In this document: piece after piece, positions 8,881 through 17,069 of the stretch
How the letters are laid out: each line of letters begins with the position of its first letter
How positions within the stretch are numbered: position 1 is the first letter of the stretch
Source of the DNA: Catenovulum maritimum
GTDB taxonomy: Bacteria; Pseudomonadota; Gammaproteobacteria; Enterobacterales; Alteromonadaceae
Direction of reading: 5' to 3'
Length of the DNA stretch: 58,578 nucleotides
Assembly (NCBI RefSeq): GCF_001050375.1
Contig: NZ_KQ130503.1
Coordinates: 1 to 58,578, forward strand
Notes under the pieces: generated by a model
Told to the model about the DNA's origin: nothing
The model's database searches: none
What the model saw: the letters and a program-made list of their open reading frames with translations, nothing else
Position numbers and translations under genes: made by a program

Positions 8881-8950
8881 AATAGAAGCAATAAAATTCA
8901 TAACCTATTGACTTAATTATTTTCTATACGTTTCTGTCTAGATAATTTAG
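8881..8950 (+). repeat. dispersed non-coding repeat, copy C
   Basis: Ungapped match of about 69 bp to 7732-7800: AATAGAAGC at the start, a shared CATAACCTATTGA core, and a shared GATA.TTTA end. It lies in the 328-bp gene-free stretch 8781-9108. The rest of that stretch contains ACTGCCTGTCATAC at about 9027-9040, an inverted partial match to the ATGACAGGCA core of the other copies, and the promoter region of the next gene. Confidence 0.65.
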
Positions 8951-9108
8951 GGGGTTTCGACGGCTTATTAGACCTTACCAAATAAAGGGCTTTCACCTCC
9001 AGTTTTATGCCAACTTACCTTGGCTCACTGCCTGTCATACTAGTTTTTAAGCGGATTGGTTTGAATAGACTATACTCTTTCTATTAGAGTTATTAAGGCA
9101 CTTTAGCT

Positions 9109-9990
9109 ATGTATGCTTGGATAAAGTGGTGTGTGTTAGCACTTATTGTTGGCCAGTCTTGCTATGCGAAAGATATCGTTTATCGGGGTCTTGGGGTCTA
9201 CCGTGATGCTTATCATACTGAATTATTACAAACTATTTTAGATCATAGCAAACACGGTGCTTACGACGCTAAGAGTTATCATTTAACAATACCGCATCAA
9301 CGTGCCTTTGAACTTTTAACCTCCAAAAGGGATATAGATATAACAATAGGTTATGCCACACAAGAACGATTAGATTTATACCAAGCGATCCCAATCCCTA
9401 TAATGAAAGGCTTAAGTGGCTGGCGCGTAGTACTCGTGCACGAAGATAACATCAACACATTTAAAGATATCAAAACTTTAAATCAGCTTAAAACCTACAA
9501 ACCTGGCATGTTTCATACTTGGACAGACAATAAAATATTTGAACACAATGGTATTGAATCGACTAAAGGTGCACATTGGGTTGGCTTATTTCGTATGTTG
9601 CACAAAAAGCGCTTTGATTATTTCCCGATGTCCATATTAGAAGCCGCACGAGAAGCAAAACTGTATAAACAAGAATATCAACTATCGATTGCAGTCGATC
9701 CCTATATACTGATCACTTACCCCGTCTGTTTTTATTTTTATGTTGAAAAAAACAATCACGAGTTAGCTCAACATTTGAATCAAGGCTTTGAGAAAATAAT
9801 AGCCAACGGCGAATTTGATAAAATTTTTTCAAAACACCACAGTGGTATACTTAAAGAATTTTTCACCGGAAGTCGAAAGGTGATTCGGTTAAAAAATCCA
9901 CTGTTACCTCAGAGTGTTCCACTAGAAAGAGCTGAACTTTGGTTACACTACCAATATTCTGATTCTCGTCCAACAACACTTTATAAATAG
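9109..9990 (+). CDS. periplasmic solute-binding-like protein (SBP family 3-like fold)
   Basis: A 293-residue secreted protein with a signal peptide (WIKWCVLALIVGQSCYA, cleavage after about residue 20). The body resembles the bilobed amino-acid-type periplasmic binding fold often seen as stand-alone genes in Alteromonadales: RAFELLTSKRDIDITIGYAT in lobe 1, then GMFHTWTDNKIFEHNGI at the hinge to lobe 2, and a late helix FEKIIANGEFDKIF. No transporter permease or ATPase is adjacent, so it more likely senses a ligand or is an orphan. An AAGG lies about 10 nt before the ATG. Function is unknown. Confidence 0.7.
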   Translation: MYAWIKWCVLALIVGQSCYAKDIVYRGLGVYRDAYHTELLQTILDHSKHGAYDAKSYHLTIPHQRAFELLTSKRDIDITIGYATQERLDLYQAIPIPIMKGLSGWRVVLVHEDNINTFKDIKTLNQLKTYKPGMFHTWTDNKIFEHNGIESTKGAHWVGLFRMLHKKRFDYFPMSILEAAREAKLYKQEYQLSIAVDPYILITYPVCFYFYVEKNNHELAQHLNQGFEKIIANGEFDKIFSKHHSGILKEFFTGSRKVIRLKNPLLPQSVPLERAELWLHYQYSDSRPTTLYK

Positions 9991-10011
9991 TAGCGCGTTG
10001 ATACTCTATTT

Positions 10012-10095
10012 TACATGATAGGCATTGCTAAGACATATCAATTACAATCACTTAAAATTAATGTCTGTTTATTTTACATCCACAATTTGACAAAA
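10012..10095 (+). repeat. dispersed non-coding repeat, copy D (right side of accessory islet)
   Basis: Direct-orientation match to 6826-6905: CATGATAGGCATTGCTAAGA at the left, ATGTCTGTTTATTTTA in the middle and CAATTTGACAAA at the right. With copy A it brackets the 3.1-kb islet holding the transposase remnant and cargo genes. Confidence 0.75.
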
Positions 10096-10135
10096 AGCAC
10101 TAATACCAAAGTAGCTTGAACATTCATAAAAACAA

Positions 10136-10164
10136 AAAAGGCTTTGTCGTAAAACAAAGCCTTT
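10136..10164 (-). terminator. intrinsic terminator of the nap operon
   Basis: A 12-bp stem (AAAAGGCTTTGT and complement) with a short loop. On the minus strand it is followed by a T-rich tract, 76 bp beyond the napC stop. It may also stop plus-strand transcription from the binding-protein gene. Confidence 0.88.
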
Positions 10165-10239
10165 TAAATTTGCCATTTGGTTAACTTTTTTGTAAATATT
10201 TAAGCCATTTCAATATATTACTTTAAGCTAAGCTAGCGC

Positions 10240-10824
10240 TTACCAGCCTTTAACACCTTTCATATCCGGTAAATGGTGGGCAATCCCTTTGTGGCAATCT
10301 ATACAGGTTTTTTCACCACTTGCCAGTGCCGTGCTATGCATCGCTGCTGCGCGTTTTCCTTGCAGGGTAAAATCCATAGAATCAAAGTTGTGGCAGTTAC
10401 GACACTCTAATGAGTCGTTTGCTTTTAACCTTGCCCATTCATTCTCTGCTAAATGACGGCGTTTTTCTAAAAATTTGTCGCGAGTTGCTATCGTGCCAAA
10501 TATTTTACCCCAGACTTCTTTAGAGGCTGCCATTTTACGTGCAATTTTGTTTGACCATTCATGTGGCACATGGCAATCAGGACAAGTTGCTCGAACACCT
10601 GAGCGATTAGAGTAATGAATAGTTGGTTGTAACTCTTCAAATACATTATCTCGCATTTCATGGCATCCAACACAAAACTCTTCTGTGTTGGTCATTTCTA
10701 ATGCGGTGTTAAAGCCACCCCAAAAGATAATGCCGGCGATAAAGCCGCCTAGGGCTAAAAAGCCTAGGCTAAAGTGAACGCTGGGGCGATTAAAAGTCCG
10801 CCAGAAGTTTTTCAACCATTTCAT
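10240..10824 (-). CDS. napC: tetraheme c-type cytochrome NapC
   Basis: A 194-residue NapC/NirT-family quinol dehydrogenase that passes electrons from membrane quinol to NapB/NapA in the periplasm. An N-terminal membrane anchor (about residues 18-37) is followed by four CxxCH heme sites: CVGCH 51-55, CPDCH 81-85, CRNCH 141-145 and CIDCH 174-178. Length and heme spacing are those of NapC. It is the last gene of napEFDABC, 3 bp after napB, and a terminator follows. There are no napG/napH genes, so quinol oxidation should depend on NapC alone. Confidence 0.97.
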   Translation of the reverse strand: MKWLKNFWRTFNRPSVHFSLGFLALGGFIAGIIFWGGFNTALEMTNTEEFCVGCHEMRDNVFEELQPTIHYSNRSGVRATCPDCHVPHEWSNKIARKMAASKEVWGKIFGTIATRDKFLEKRRHLAENEWARLKANDSLECRNCHNFDSMDFTLQGKRAAAMHSTALASGEKTCIDCHKGIAHHLPDMKGVKGW

Positions 10825-10827
10825 AGC

Positions 10828-11301
10828 TTACTCCTCTTCTTTTTCGGCTTTAATCACCATTTTTTCCATATCAACAAACTCATTTTTCACCACGGGTTTG
10901 GCGTCGGTTTGCGGGACATGGCATTGGTTACAAAAATAGCGTCTTGGTGAAATTTCCGCTAAGAAGTTTCCATCTCTGTCCATGTAGTGAGTAACAGAGA
11001 TCATAGGCGCTTGGCTTTCTTCAGTTCGAGTTCGGTTGTGACAAGCCATACATTTATTAACGTTTAAGTTAATTTCGTAACCTCTAATATTGTGCGGCAC
11101 TAAAGGCGGCTGCATTGGGTAGTTACGAGCTTGCTTAATGTCGTTTTTAATTGGCTTTGCAATTTCTGGCGCTGTCACTTCTTCGTCAATTTCAGCTTTC
11201 AAAATTGGGTTAATTGGATCTGCATTTACTTGTGTCATCACCGTAGAGAAAAACGCAATGGCCATGGTTAAAGTAAAACCGATAAATGTTTTTTGTTTCA
11301 T
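10828..11301 (-). CDS. napB: diheme cytochrome c NapB, small subunit of periplasmic nitrate reductase
   Basis: A 157-residue electron-transfer subunit of NapAB. I place the start at 11301 (MKQKTFIGFT) because AGGAG lies just upstream and this yields a normal signal peptide ending near VNADP; an upstream in-frame ATG would extend into napA. Two heme sites are seen: CMACH 84-88 and CNQCH 124-128. The conserved PPLVPH segment precedes the first heme. It lies 10 bp after the napA stop and 3 bp before napC. It accepts electrons from NapC and reduces the iron-sulfur centre of NapA. Confidence 0.96.
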   Translation of the reverse strand: MKQKTFIGFTLTMAIAFFSTVMTQVNADPINPILKAEIDEEVTAPEIAKPIKNDIKQARNYPMQPPLVPHNIRGYEINLNVNKCMACHNRTRTEESQAPMISVTHYMDRDGNFLAEISPRRYFCNQCHVPQTDAKPVVKNEFVDMEKMVIKAEKEEE

Positions 11302-11311
11302 GACGTTTCTC

Positions 11312-13807
11312 CTAAACTTTTTCAACTTTAACAGCACATTTTTTGAAATCTGTCTGTTTAGAAATTGGATCCGTTGCATCAAGCGTGACTTTGTTAATCA
11401 ACCTTGCCGCATCAAACCATGGTACAAAAACTAGGCCTTGCGGTGGTTTGTTACGTCCACGCGTTTCTACACGAATATTAATATGGCCTCGACGAGAAGT
11501 TAGTTTTACTTCGTCACCTCGGCGTAAGCCGCGTTTTTTAGCATCTTGTGGGTGCATGTAAATTAACGCATCAGGCACGGCTTTATGTAACTCTGGTACA
11601 CGTTGAGTCATAGAGCCACTATGCCAGTGCTCTAGTACTCGGCCAGTGCTTAACCATAGGTCATATTCTTTGTCTGGGACTTCTGGCGCAGCTTCATAAG
11701 GCAAGGCAAATATAATCGCTTTACCGTCTGGTTTGCCGTAAAACTCAAAGCCTTTACCCGCTTTAACATAAGGATCTGAGCCTTCTCTATAGCGCCATTT
11801 AGTTTCGACACCATCCACAACTGGCCAGCGTAAACCACGCTCTTGGTGATATCTGTCGTATGGTGCTAAATCATGGCCATGGTCTCGGCCAAAAGCTGCA
11901 TATTCTTCAAATAAACCTTTTTGAATGTAAAAGCCGAATTCTCTCGCTTCATCATTTAGTCTATCGTCAGGCACTTCGTTTAAGCCGTATGCATCTACGT
12001 TGCCATTTTTAAATAGCACTTCGTATAAGGTTTTTTCCGCTAATTCAGGTTGTTTAGCGATTAAATCTGCGGGCCAAACTTCGTTAATTTTAAAGCGTTT
12101 TGAAAACTCTACCATTTGCCACATGTCAGATTTTGCTTCACCTGGCGCTTTAACTTGTTGGTACCAAGATTGGGTACGTCGCTCTGCATTACCATATGCA
12201 CCTTCTTTTTCTACCCACATTGCTGTTGGTAAAATCAGGTCGCCGGCTTGCGCTGTTACTGTTGGATAGACGTCAGAGACTATGATGAAGTTGTCAGGGT
12301 TACGATAACCTGGGAAGCCTTCTTCATTAATATTTGCTGCTGCTTGCATGTTGTTATTACATTGCACCCAGTAAACATTTAAGTCGCCATCTTTTAATTT
12401 ACGGTTATGTAAAACGGCGTGGTAACCCGGTTTAGGTGGAACTGTGCCTTCTGGCAATTTCCAGATTTTTTCAGCGTAAGCTCTATGCTTAGGATTAGCG
12501 ACGACCATGTCTGCTGGTAATCTATGGCTAAAAGTACCGACTTCACGAGCTGTACCACAAGCTGAAGGCTGACCCGTTAATGAGAATGGGCTGTTACCTG
12601 GCGTAGAGATTTTGCCTGTTAGTAAGTGAATATTATAGATTAGGTTATTTGCCCATACACCACGTGTATGTTGGTTCATACCCATAGTCCATAATGACAT
12701 AACTTTTTTGTTTGGATCTGCGTAGAGTTTTGCTAACTTCTCAAGTTGAGCTTCGCCAACACCTGAAATTTCTGCCGTTTTTTCTGCCGTATATTCGCTC
12801 ACAAATTCTTTGAATTCAGCGAATGTCATTGGCGTTGAGCCTTTTGCATTACCTGCATTTTTAGCCGCTTTTTGTGCTGGATGCTCGTCTCTTAAGCCGT
12901 AACCAATATCCGTGACACCACGACGGAAATTAGTGTGTTTGTTGACAAACTCCCAATTCACTTTGTCTTTTTCAATAATGTAGTTAGCTATGTAGTTTAA
13001 TATGGCTAAATCTGATTGTGGTTCAAAAATAATGGGTAGATCAGCTAAATCAAAGCTTCTGTGCTGGTAAGTTGATAATACGGCAACGTCAACATCTGGA
13101 TTACTTAAACGACGATCGGTTAAGCGAGTCCATAAGATAGGATGCATTTCGGCCATGTTAGAGCCCCATAATACAAACGCATCTGCAGCTTCAAAATCGT
13201 CATAGCAACCCATAGGTTCATCAATACCAAATGTACGCATAAAGCCACCTACAGCAGATGCCATACAGTGTCTCGCATTTGGTTCTAGGTGATTTGTTCT
13301 GAACCCAGCTTTCATTAGTTTAACCGCAGCGTAACCTTCCATAACAGTCCACTGACCTGAGCCAAACATACCTATAGAGCCTGCGCCTTTAGTGTTAAGT
13401 GCGGCTTTATATTTTTCAGCCATTATGTCAAAAGCAGCGTCCCAACTTATTGGAGCAAAGTCGCCATTTTTGTCATACTTGCCATCTTTCATTCTTAGCA
13501 ATGGTTGGGTTAATCTGTCTTCGCCATACATTATCTTTGATAAGAAATAGCCTTTAACGCAGTTTAGCCCTCGGTTTACGGGTGATTTAATATCACCATG
13601 AGTAGCAACGACTTTACCGTTTTTAGTTGCGACATTAATGCTACATCCTGTACCACAAAAACGACATGGCGCTTTGTCCCACTTAAGCTCAGTTGAGCCG
13701 GTACGAGTAATGATATTACTCGCTGTTGCAGGCAGTGTAATGCCTGCTGCTGTTGCTGCAGCACTGGCGGCACTTGCCTTTACAAAACCTCTTCGTGTTA
13801 TATTCAT
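11312..13807 (-). CDS. napA: periplasmic nitrate reductase catalytic subunit NapA
   Basis: An 831-residue Mo-bis-MGD enzyme reducing nitrate to nitrite in the periplasm. The N-terminus carries a twin-arginine signal ([11 protein letters not shown]). The [4Fe-4S] ligands are C48, C51, C55 and C83 (CRFCGTGC...NCVKG). The molybdenum ligand is C181 in [10 protein letters not shown], as in NapA and unlike the Asp of NarG. The C-terminal cofactor-binding domain is present ([23 protein letters not shown]). Full length for the family, with no lesion. It lies 60 bp after napD, whose product binds this signal peptide. Confidence 0.98.
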   Translation of the reverse strand: MNITRRGFVKASAASAAATAAGITLPATASNIITRTGSTELKWDKAPCRFCGTGCSINVATKNGKVVATHGDIKSPVNRGLNCVKGYFLSKIMYGEDRLTQPLLRMKDGKYDKNGDFAPISWDAAFDIMAEKYKAALNTKGAGSIGMFGSGQWTVMEGYAAVKLMKAGFRTNHLEPNARHCMASAVGGFMRTFGIDEPMGCYDDFEAADAFVLWGSNMAEMHPILWTRLTDRRLSNPDVDVAVLSTYQHRSFDLADLPIIFEPQSDLAILNYIANYIIEKDKVNWEFVNKHTNFRRGVTDIGYGLRDEHPAQKAAKNAGNAKGSTPMTFAEFKEFVSEYTAEKTAEISGVGEAQLEKLAKLYADPNKKVMSLWTMGMNQHTRGVWANNLIYNIHLLTGKISTPGNSPFSLTGQPSACGTAREVGTFSHRLPADMVVANPKHRAYAEKIWKLPEGTVPPKPGYHAVLHNRKLKDGDLNVYWVQCNNNMQAAANINEEGFPGYRNPDNFIIVSDVYPTVTAQAGDLILPTAMWVEKEGAYGNAERRTQSWYQQVKAPGEAKSDMWQMVEFSKRFKINEVWPADLIAKQPELAEKTLYEVLFKNGNVDAYGLNEVPDDRLNDEAREFGFYIQKGLFEEYAAFGRDHGHDLAPYDRYHQERGLRWPVVDGVETKWRYREGSDPYVKAGKGFEFYGKPDGKAIIFALPYEAAPEVPDKEYDLWLSTGRVLEHWHSGSMTQRVPELHKAVPDALIYMHPQDAKKRGLRRGDEVKLTSRRGHINIRVETRGRNKPPQGLVFVPWFDAARLINKVTLDATDPISKQTDFKKCAVKVEKV

Positions 13808-13867
13808 AATCTCACCTATATTGGCTAATTTTTAATTCTGTTATTTTTTAATCTGTCTATTAATGAT

Positions 13868-14137
13868 TTAAGCTGCGCTTGCATCTTCGTTTTCTGATTC
13901 ATCTATGTATTCGTGATATACAGGGCTAATATCGATAACCTGTTTCACCGCAGCTAGCTGATCTGATAAATTAGCGATTTCTTTATGATTTGCCGCTTCT
14001 AGCGTGACAATAATCTTCGCTTGGCCATCATGCCCATGTACTTCGCAACCATGAATTTGATTACATGAGTCAATCACTGTGACTAAATTTTCTTGTTGGG
14101 TTCTAACAATAAAACTCGCGACATGATATTCAGACAT
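13868..14137 (-). CDS. napD: NapD, chaperone for the NapA signal peptide
   Basis: An 89-residue NapD-family protein with a ferredoxin-like fold. In known systems it binds the twin-arginine leader of NapA in the cytoplasm and prevents export before cofactor insertion. Typical features are the N-terminal YHVASFIV strand, the central CEVHGHDGQAKIIVTLEA segment and the late VIDISPVYHEY. Its ATG overlaps the end of napF by 8 nt, so the two are translationally coupled. Confidence 0.93.
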   Translation of the reverse strand: MSEYHVASFIVRTQQENLVTVIDSCNQIHGCEVHGHDGQAKIIVTLEAANHKEIANLSDQLAAVKQVIDISPVYHEYIDESENEDASAA

Positions 14138-14666
14138 GAGTTTGCTCCTGTAGTGTTTGGTTAGTGGTTTTAAGTTGTGCTAAAGGCTTAAACTGGACGG
14201 CTTGGGTTGGGCATGGAGATACGCATGCACCGCATTGTATACAAGCATCTAAGTTAATTTGTGGTTGCGCTATGGCACCATTAATGTATTTAAACTCTAT
14301 GGCTTGAGGCTCGCAGTTTTCACCACAACTTCTGCAATAAATATTTTTTTGCGCCAAGCAGTTGTCTGTTAGCACTGGAAAAAATTGATTAGTTTTGGGA
14401 TTAGTTTGGTCAATGGCTTTGGTTGGGCAGGCTTTTATACAATCTTCACAAAAGTCACATTCATCCTTTGCAAAATTAAGCTCAGGGTATCCCCCTTCAC
14501 CTTTTTGAATCACTTTAGTTGGACACGCTTCAATGCATTGATTGCATTGAGTGCATTCATTAGTAAATGTATCTTCTGCTGCGCTCCATGGTGGGCGCAT
14601 CACGACTAGTTGTGTTTTTTGCGTTAATCTGCCACGTAGTAAGCTACGTTTTGCCAAATCGACCAT
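14130..14666 (-). CDS. napF: NapF, ferredoxin-type iron-sulfur protein
   Basis: A 178-residue cytoplasmic iron-sulfur protein with several 4Fe-4S ferredoxin motifs: CNQCIEACP, CDFCEDCIKACP, a CRSCGENC-type group and CIQCGACVSPCP. NapF is thought to help mature or reductively activate NapA before export. The N-terminus contains the family's SLLRGRL segment. It overlaps napD by 8 nt and begins 3 bp after napE. Confidence 0.94.
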   Translation of the reverse strand: MVDLAKRSLLRGRLTQKTQLVVMRPPWSAAEDTFTNECTQCNQCIEACPTKVIQKGEGGYPELNFAKDECDFCEDCIKACPTKAIDQTNPKTNQFFPVLTDNCLAQKNIYCRSCGENCEPQAIEFKYINGAIAQPQINLDACIQCGACVSPCPTQAVQFKPLAQLKTTNQTLQEQTHV

Positions 14667-14669
14667 GAT

Positions 14670-14828
14670 CTAAAATCCAGTTGGGCCAAATAATAATTGG
14701 TAAATCCAAATAGAAAATCCATAGCCACTGACTAACAAAATGCTTAATAGTGGAAATAGCACAACTGTGATAAACAAAAATACATTCATTTCTGTTTTTT
14801 TAGTGGTTGAATTAGCTTCGTTGCTCAT
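14670..14828 (-). CDS. napE: NapE, small membrane protein at the head of the nap operon
   Basis: A 52-residue frame with ATG at 14826-14828 and TAG at 14670-14672. Its sequence starts MSNEANSTTKKTEM, then has one transmembrane helix (VFLFITVVLFPLLSILLVSG, about residues 16-35) and ends IWIYQLLFGPTGF. The FPLLSILLV...GYGF..W.YQ.L.GPPG-type pattern and the place directly before napF fit NapE, a short protein of unknown biochemical role found in many nap operons. The short intergenic distance (3 bp to napF) supports translation. It is short enough to be missed by length-filtered gene calling. Confidence 0.92.
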   Translation of the reverse strand: MSNEANSTTKKTEMNVFLFITVVLFPLLSILLVSGYGFSIWIYQLLFGPTGF

Positions 14829-14887
14829 CTTCAGTTCTCACTTTTAAATGTATTCACCCTTGAGCAAATACTTAAGAAATAAAAGTT

Positions 14888-14928
14888 GGTCAACGCTGCG
14901 TCTGCGTTGACCTGTCTCGCGTAAGACA
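14888..14928 (-). promoter_or_regulatory. two abutting hairpins in the nap leader (possible attenuator)
   Basis: In the nap transcript (minus strand) a 5-bp stem UGUCU/AGACA with hexaloop UACGCG (14913-14928) is followed without a gap by a strong 9-bp stem GGUCAACGC/GCGUUGACC with 7-nt loop (14888-14912) and then by AACUUUUAUUU. This lies 60 bp before napE. A small hairpin with a hexaloop, then a terminator-like hairpin with a U-rich tail, is the layout of leaders controlled by ANTAR antiterminators, and an ANTAR protein is encoded divergently. The hexaloop has G at position 4 but U, not the usual A, at position 1. Confidence 0.5.
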
Positions 14929-14985
14929 TCGACATCTCTCAAATTAAATTAGTAGAATTTTTAATTTGTGATTTTCGATGCAGTG

Positions 14986-15027
14986 ATAATGAATCATGAT
15001 GAGGGGCAGTACCTTGATATAGATCAG
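14986..15027 (-). promoter_or_regulatory. FNR-type class II promoter for napEFDABC
   Basis: TTGAT-ATAG-ATCAG at 15014-15027 matches the FNR consensus TTGAT-N4-ATCAA at 9 of 10 defined bases. On the minus strand CATTAT (14986-14991) is a -10-like hexamer. If transcription starts at the A at 14979, the FNR box is centred exactly at -41.5, the class II position. This predicts a 151-nt leader before napE. The geometry is seen in the sequence; anaerobic activation is inferred from the FNR family. Confidence 0.7.
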
Positions 15028-15059
15028 GTTATGAAATTGGTTCGTTTTTAAGTGTCAAA

Positions 15060-15081
15060 AAGCATGATCTAGATCATGCTT
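15060..15081. promoter_or_regulatory. 22-bp perfect palindrome, FNR/CRP-family operator candidate
   Basis: A perfect 22-bp palindrome whose inner 20 bases are AGCATGATCTAGATCATGCT. It contains TGAT-N4-ATCA, the core of FNR-family sites. It is centred 50 bp from the FNR box of the nap promoter (position -91.5 for nap) and about 200 bp upstream of the divergent ANTAR gene, so it could serve either promoter. Confidence 0.6.
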
Positions 15082-15271
15082 ATTCTTAAGCAAAGCCGCT
15101 TTTTAAAAATGCACCACGCAATAGCAGTAAATCTTTAATGTTCATTGGTTGTGCTTAATTTTCGAAAAAAACACGTATTTTGGCTTAAATTAAGCCGATT
15201 TAGGCCTATTTTAAAGTAGGCATGCTTCGTGCTTGTGTAACCAGTAAGCAGCAAAGTAGCGGTTAACGAAA

Positions 15272-15877
15272 ATGCAAAGTAAGTATGAGTCGCATAGAAG
15301 CATAGGACTAAAAGCGCTTTTATTAGTAGAAACGGAAAACTACGACAGAGATCTACGAAATTCATTAGTCACATCTGGTTATGATGTTTATCCAAATATC
15401 ATGAACATGAAGGTTTTAAAAAAAGTAGATGAAATAGAACCTGATGTCATTATTTTAGATATAGATAGGTTAAGTAATGATGACCTACATAGTTTGTTAA
15501 TCATTAGTGAAATGAATCCTAAACCTATGGTCATTTTTACTGAGTTTACAGACGCCAGTATGATAGAAAAAATATTAAGCTCTAAAATTAATGCTTATAT
15601 TGTGGGTGATAAATTACCTCATCATGTTGGTCCAACCGTACAAATTGCGATTGCTCGTTTCAAAGAAGTTGAGTCACTAAAATCAGAACTCACGGAAACC
15701 AAACGTAAACTTGAAGGCAGAAAATGGATTGATAAAGCCAAAGGTTTGTTAATGAGCAATAAAGGCATCAATGAAGATCAAGCTTATCAAGCACTACGTA
15801 AAATGGCTATGGATAGAAGCCAACGCATCGACGAAGTTGCAAAAAATGTGATTAGTTTTATGGAAACCATGGGTTAG
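15272..15877 (+). CDS. ANTAR-domain response regulator, NasT-like antiterminator
   Basis: A 201-residue protein with an N-terminal receiver-like domain (about 14-130; aspartate D63 in VIILDID), a linking helix (about 130-148) and a C-terminal ANTAR RNA-binding domain (about 146-197; KWIDKAKGLLMSNKGINEDQ, then AYQALRKMAM). ANTAR proteins bind paired short hairpins in leader RNAs and block termination; NasT does so for nitrate-assimilation operons. The switch lysine region is unusual (YIVGDKLP). No NasS sensor gene is present. It is transcribed divergently from nap, which suggests a role in nitrate-responsive control. The SD is weak, so the exact start is less certain. Confidence 0.88.
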   Translation: MQSKYESHRSIGLKALLLVETENYDRDLRNSLVTSGYDVYPNIMNMKVLKKVDEIEPDVIILDIDRLSNDDLHSLLIISEMNPKPMVIFTEFTDASMIEKILSSKINAYIVGDKLPHHVGPTVQIAIARFKEVESLKSELTETKRKLEGRKWIDKAKGLLMSNKGINEDQAYQALRKMAMDRSQRIDEVAKNVISFMETMG

Positions 15878-16052
15878 CCTAAACCGCCCAAGTTTCCTTA
15901 CTACTTTTTAAATAATCACCTAGCCCACCTTTTCACCCCCGTTCCAATCCATTTTATTTTCTTATTTGGCACAAGCATTGCAATTAAGCTTAGAGTTATG
16001 TTTTAGCGTCAATTTTCTGTTGCGCTAGTTGCTGAATATTTTGGAGATACTT

Positions 16053-16655
16053 ATGGAACTTGTCGTTGTAATAATGATGATTATATTGTTAATGGTTGCT
16101 GCTGTTTCCTTAAAAATGACACAATCGGGTGCGCCTTTCCCTTACCAGAAAAAAAATGCACTTTTTACTGAGCCAGAGCGCGCCTTTATGCTGAAACTAG
16201 AGCATGCGGTTGGCGATCAATACAGAATCGTTAATCGCGTTAGGTTAAGTGATCTCGTCACGGTACGCACAGGAACAGACAAAAGAAGTGAGCAAAACGC
16301 AAAAGTAAAAGCAGCCAGCAAGATGCTAGATTTTGTATTAATTGACCGTAACACATTAGAGCCTATCGCAGCGATTGATCTCGTCAATATGGAATCTAAA
16401 ACAGGCTACAAAACCAAACAAGATTGGTTTGTAAAAGGCGCTTTAGATACTGTAAACCTGCCGCATATTCGAATCAAATTAAAAGCAGGTTACAAATCGT
16501 CTGAGATAAGAGAATGCCTCGCAAGCAAAATTAAAAACCAGCAGTTATCACCTTTAAATGTCAGAAAAGTAAAACCTAAGGGACTAACTAGACCGATAGG
16601 TAACATGCTAACCAAACATATTAACGAGCAAGCAGATAGAGCTGCTGTTGCTTAA
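16053..16655 (+). CDS. DUF2726 family membrane-anchored protein
   Basis: A 200-residue protein with one N-terminal transmembrane helix (LVVVIMMIILLMVAAVSL, about residues 3-20), then a cytoplasmic or periplasmic DUF2726 domain: LFTEPERAFMLKLEHAVGDQ, LSDLVTVRTG, and the nuclease-like strand pattern LDFVLIDRNTLEPIAAIDL. The start at 16053 is chosen because GGAGA precedes it by 9 nt; an in-frame TTG at 16029 lacks such a site. DUF2726 resembles restriction-endonuclease-like folds in parts, but no activity is established. It is probably monocistronic. Confidence 0.8.
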   Translation: MELVVVIMMIILLMVAAVSLKMTQSGAPFPYQKKNALFTEPERAFMLKLEHAVGDQYRIVNRVRLSDLVTVRTGTDKRSEQNAKVKAASKMLDFVLIDRNTLEPIAAIDLVNMESKTGYKTKQDWFVKGALDTVNLPHIRIKLKAGYKSSEIRECLASKIKNQQLSPLNVRKVKPKGLTRPIGNMLTKHINEQADRAAVA

Positions 16656-17069
16656 CGCGTTCGACACTCAAATCACATTGAGTATTTTTAAAACTAAATA
16701 AGCTGAGTTGAAGTCTTAATTATTACAGGGAGTAATCATTAAATTTGTAGTTTCAAGTTCAACAGCAAACTCACTCTTTGCTTTTGTGTACTTCGCTTAG
16801 TTTAGTAAATTGCTAAATGTGATTTGAGTCGAGAATTGACACCGCCCTTCGTCAATTCTCAGGTAGTAGAGCAAACCTTGATCTACTACTGAACACCTGC
16901 TTGAGTAGCTAGGGCTAAACCAATATAAATTGATTTAGTTCTATACTACTCGGTTTAAAACTCAGCGGTTGCCCGCCGCTGGATTTTATTTCTTTAAGTT
17001 CTCTGAACCCTAAGCAACAAGCTTAAATCCAATTAAACCTCAAATATTGAAAGACAAGCCCTCTTTTTC
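16656..17069. other. highly structured non-coding region with several nested inverted repeats
   Basis: No gene is seen in these 414 bp. A 14-bp perfect inverted repeat ACTCAAATCACATT occurs at 16666-16679 and, reversed, at 16816-16829. Directly after the right arm come a perfect 10-bp stem GAGAATTGAC/GTCAATTCTC with 10-nt loop (16831-16860), an 8-bp stem GTAGTAGA/TCTACTAC (16863-16889), and a CAGCGG/CCGCTG stem near 16962-16982. A series of perfect stems is unlikely by chance and may mark a structured RNA, an operator cluster or a decayed element. I recognise no known RNA family. Confidence 0.5.

Noticed and set aside
7231-10095. Integron gene-cassette array (small genes with repeats between them, GNAT cargo)
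   Set aside because: The repeats lack the paired core sites and imperfect hairpin form of attC, gene orientation is mixed, and no integrase is present in the window.
15135-15365. Minus-strand 76-residue hydrophobic frame overlapping the ANTAR gene start
   Set aside because: It overlaps the conserved ANTAR protein and its leader, has no ribosome binding site and no recognisable family.
16666-16829. Transposable element bounded by the 14-bp inverted repeats
   Set aside because: No transposase and no target duplication were seen, and the inner sequence shows no second copy. It is reported as structured DNA instead.
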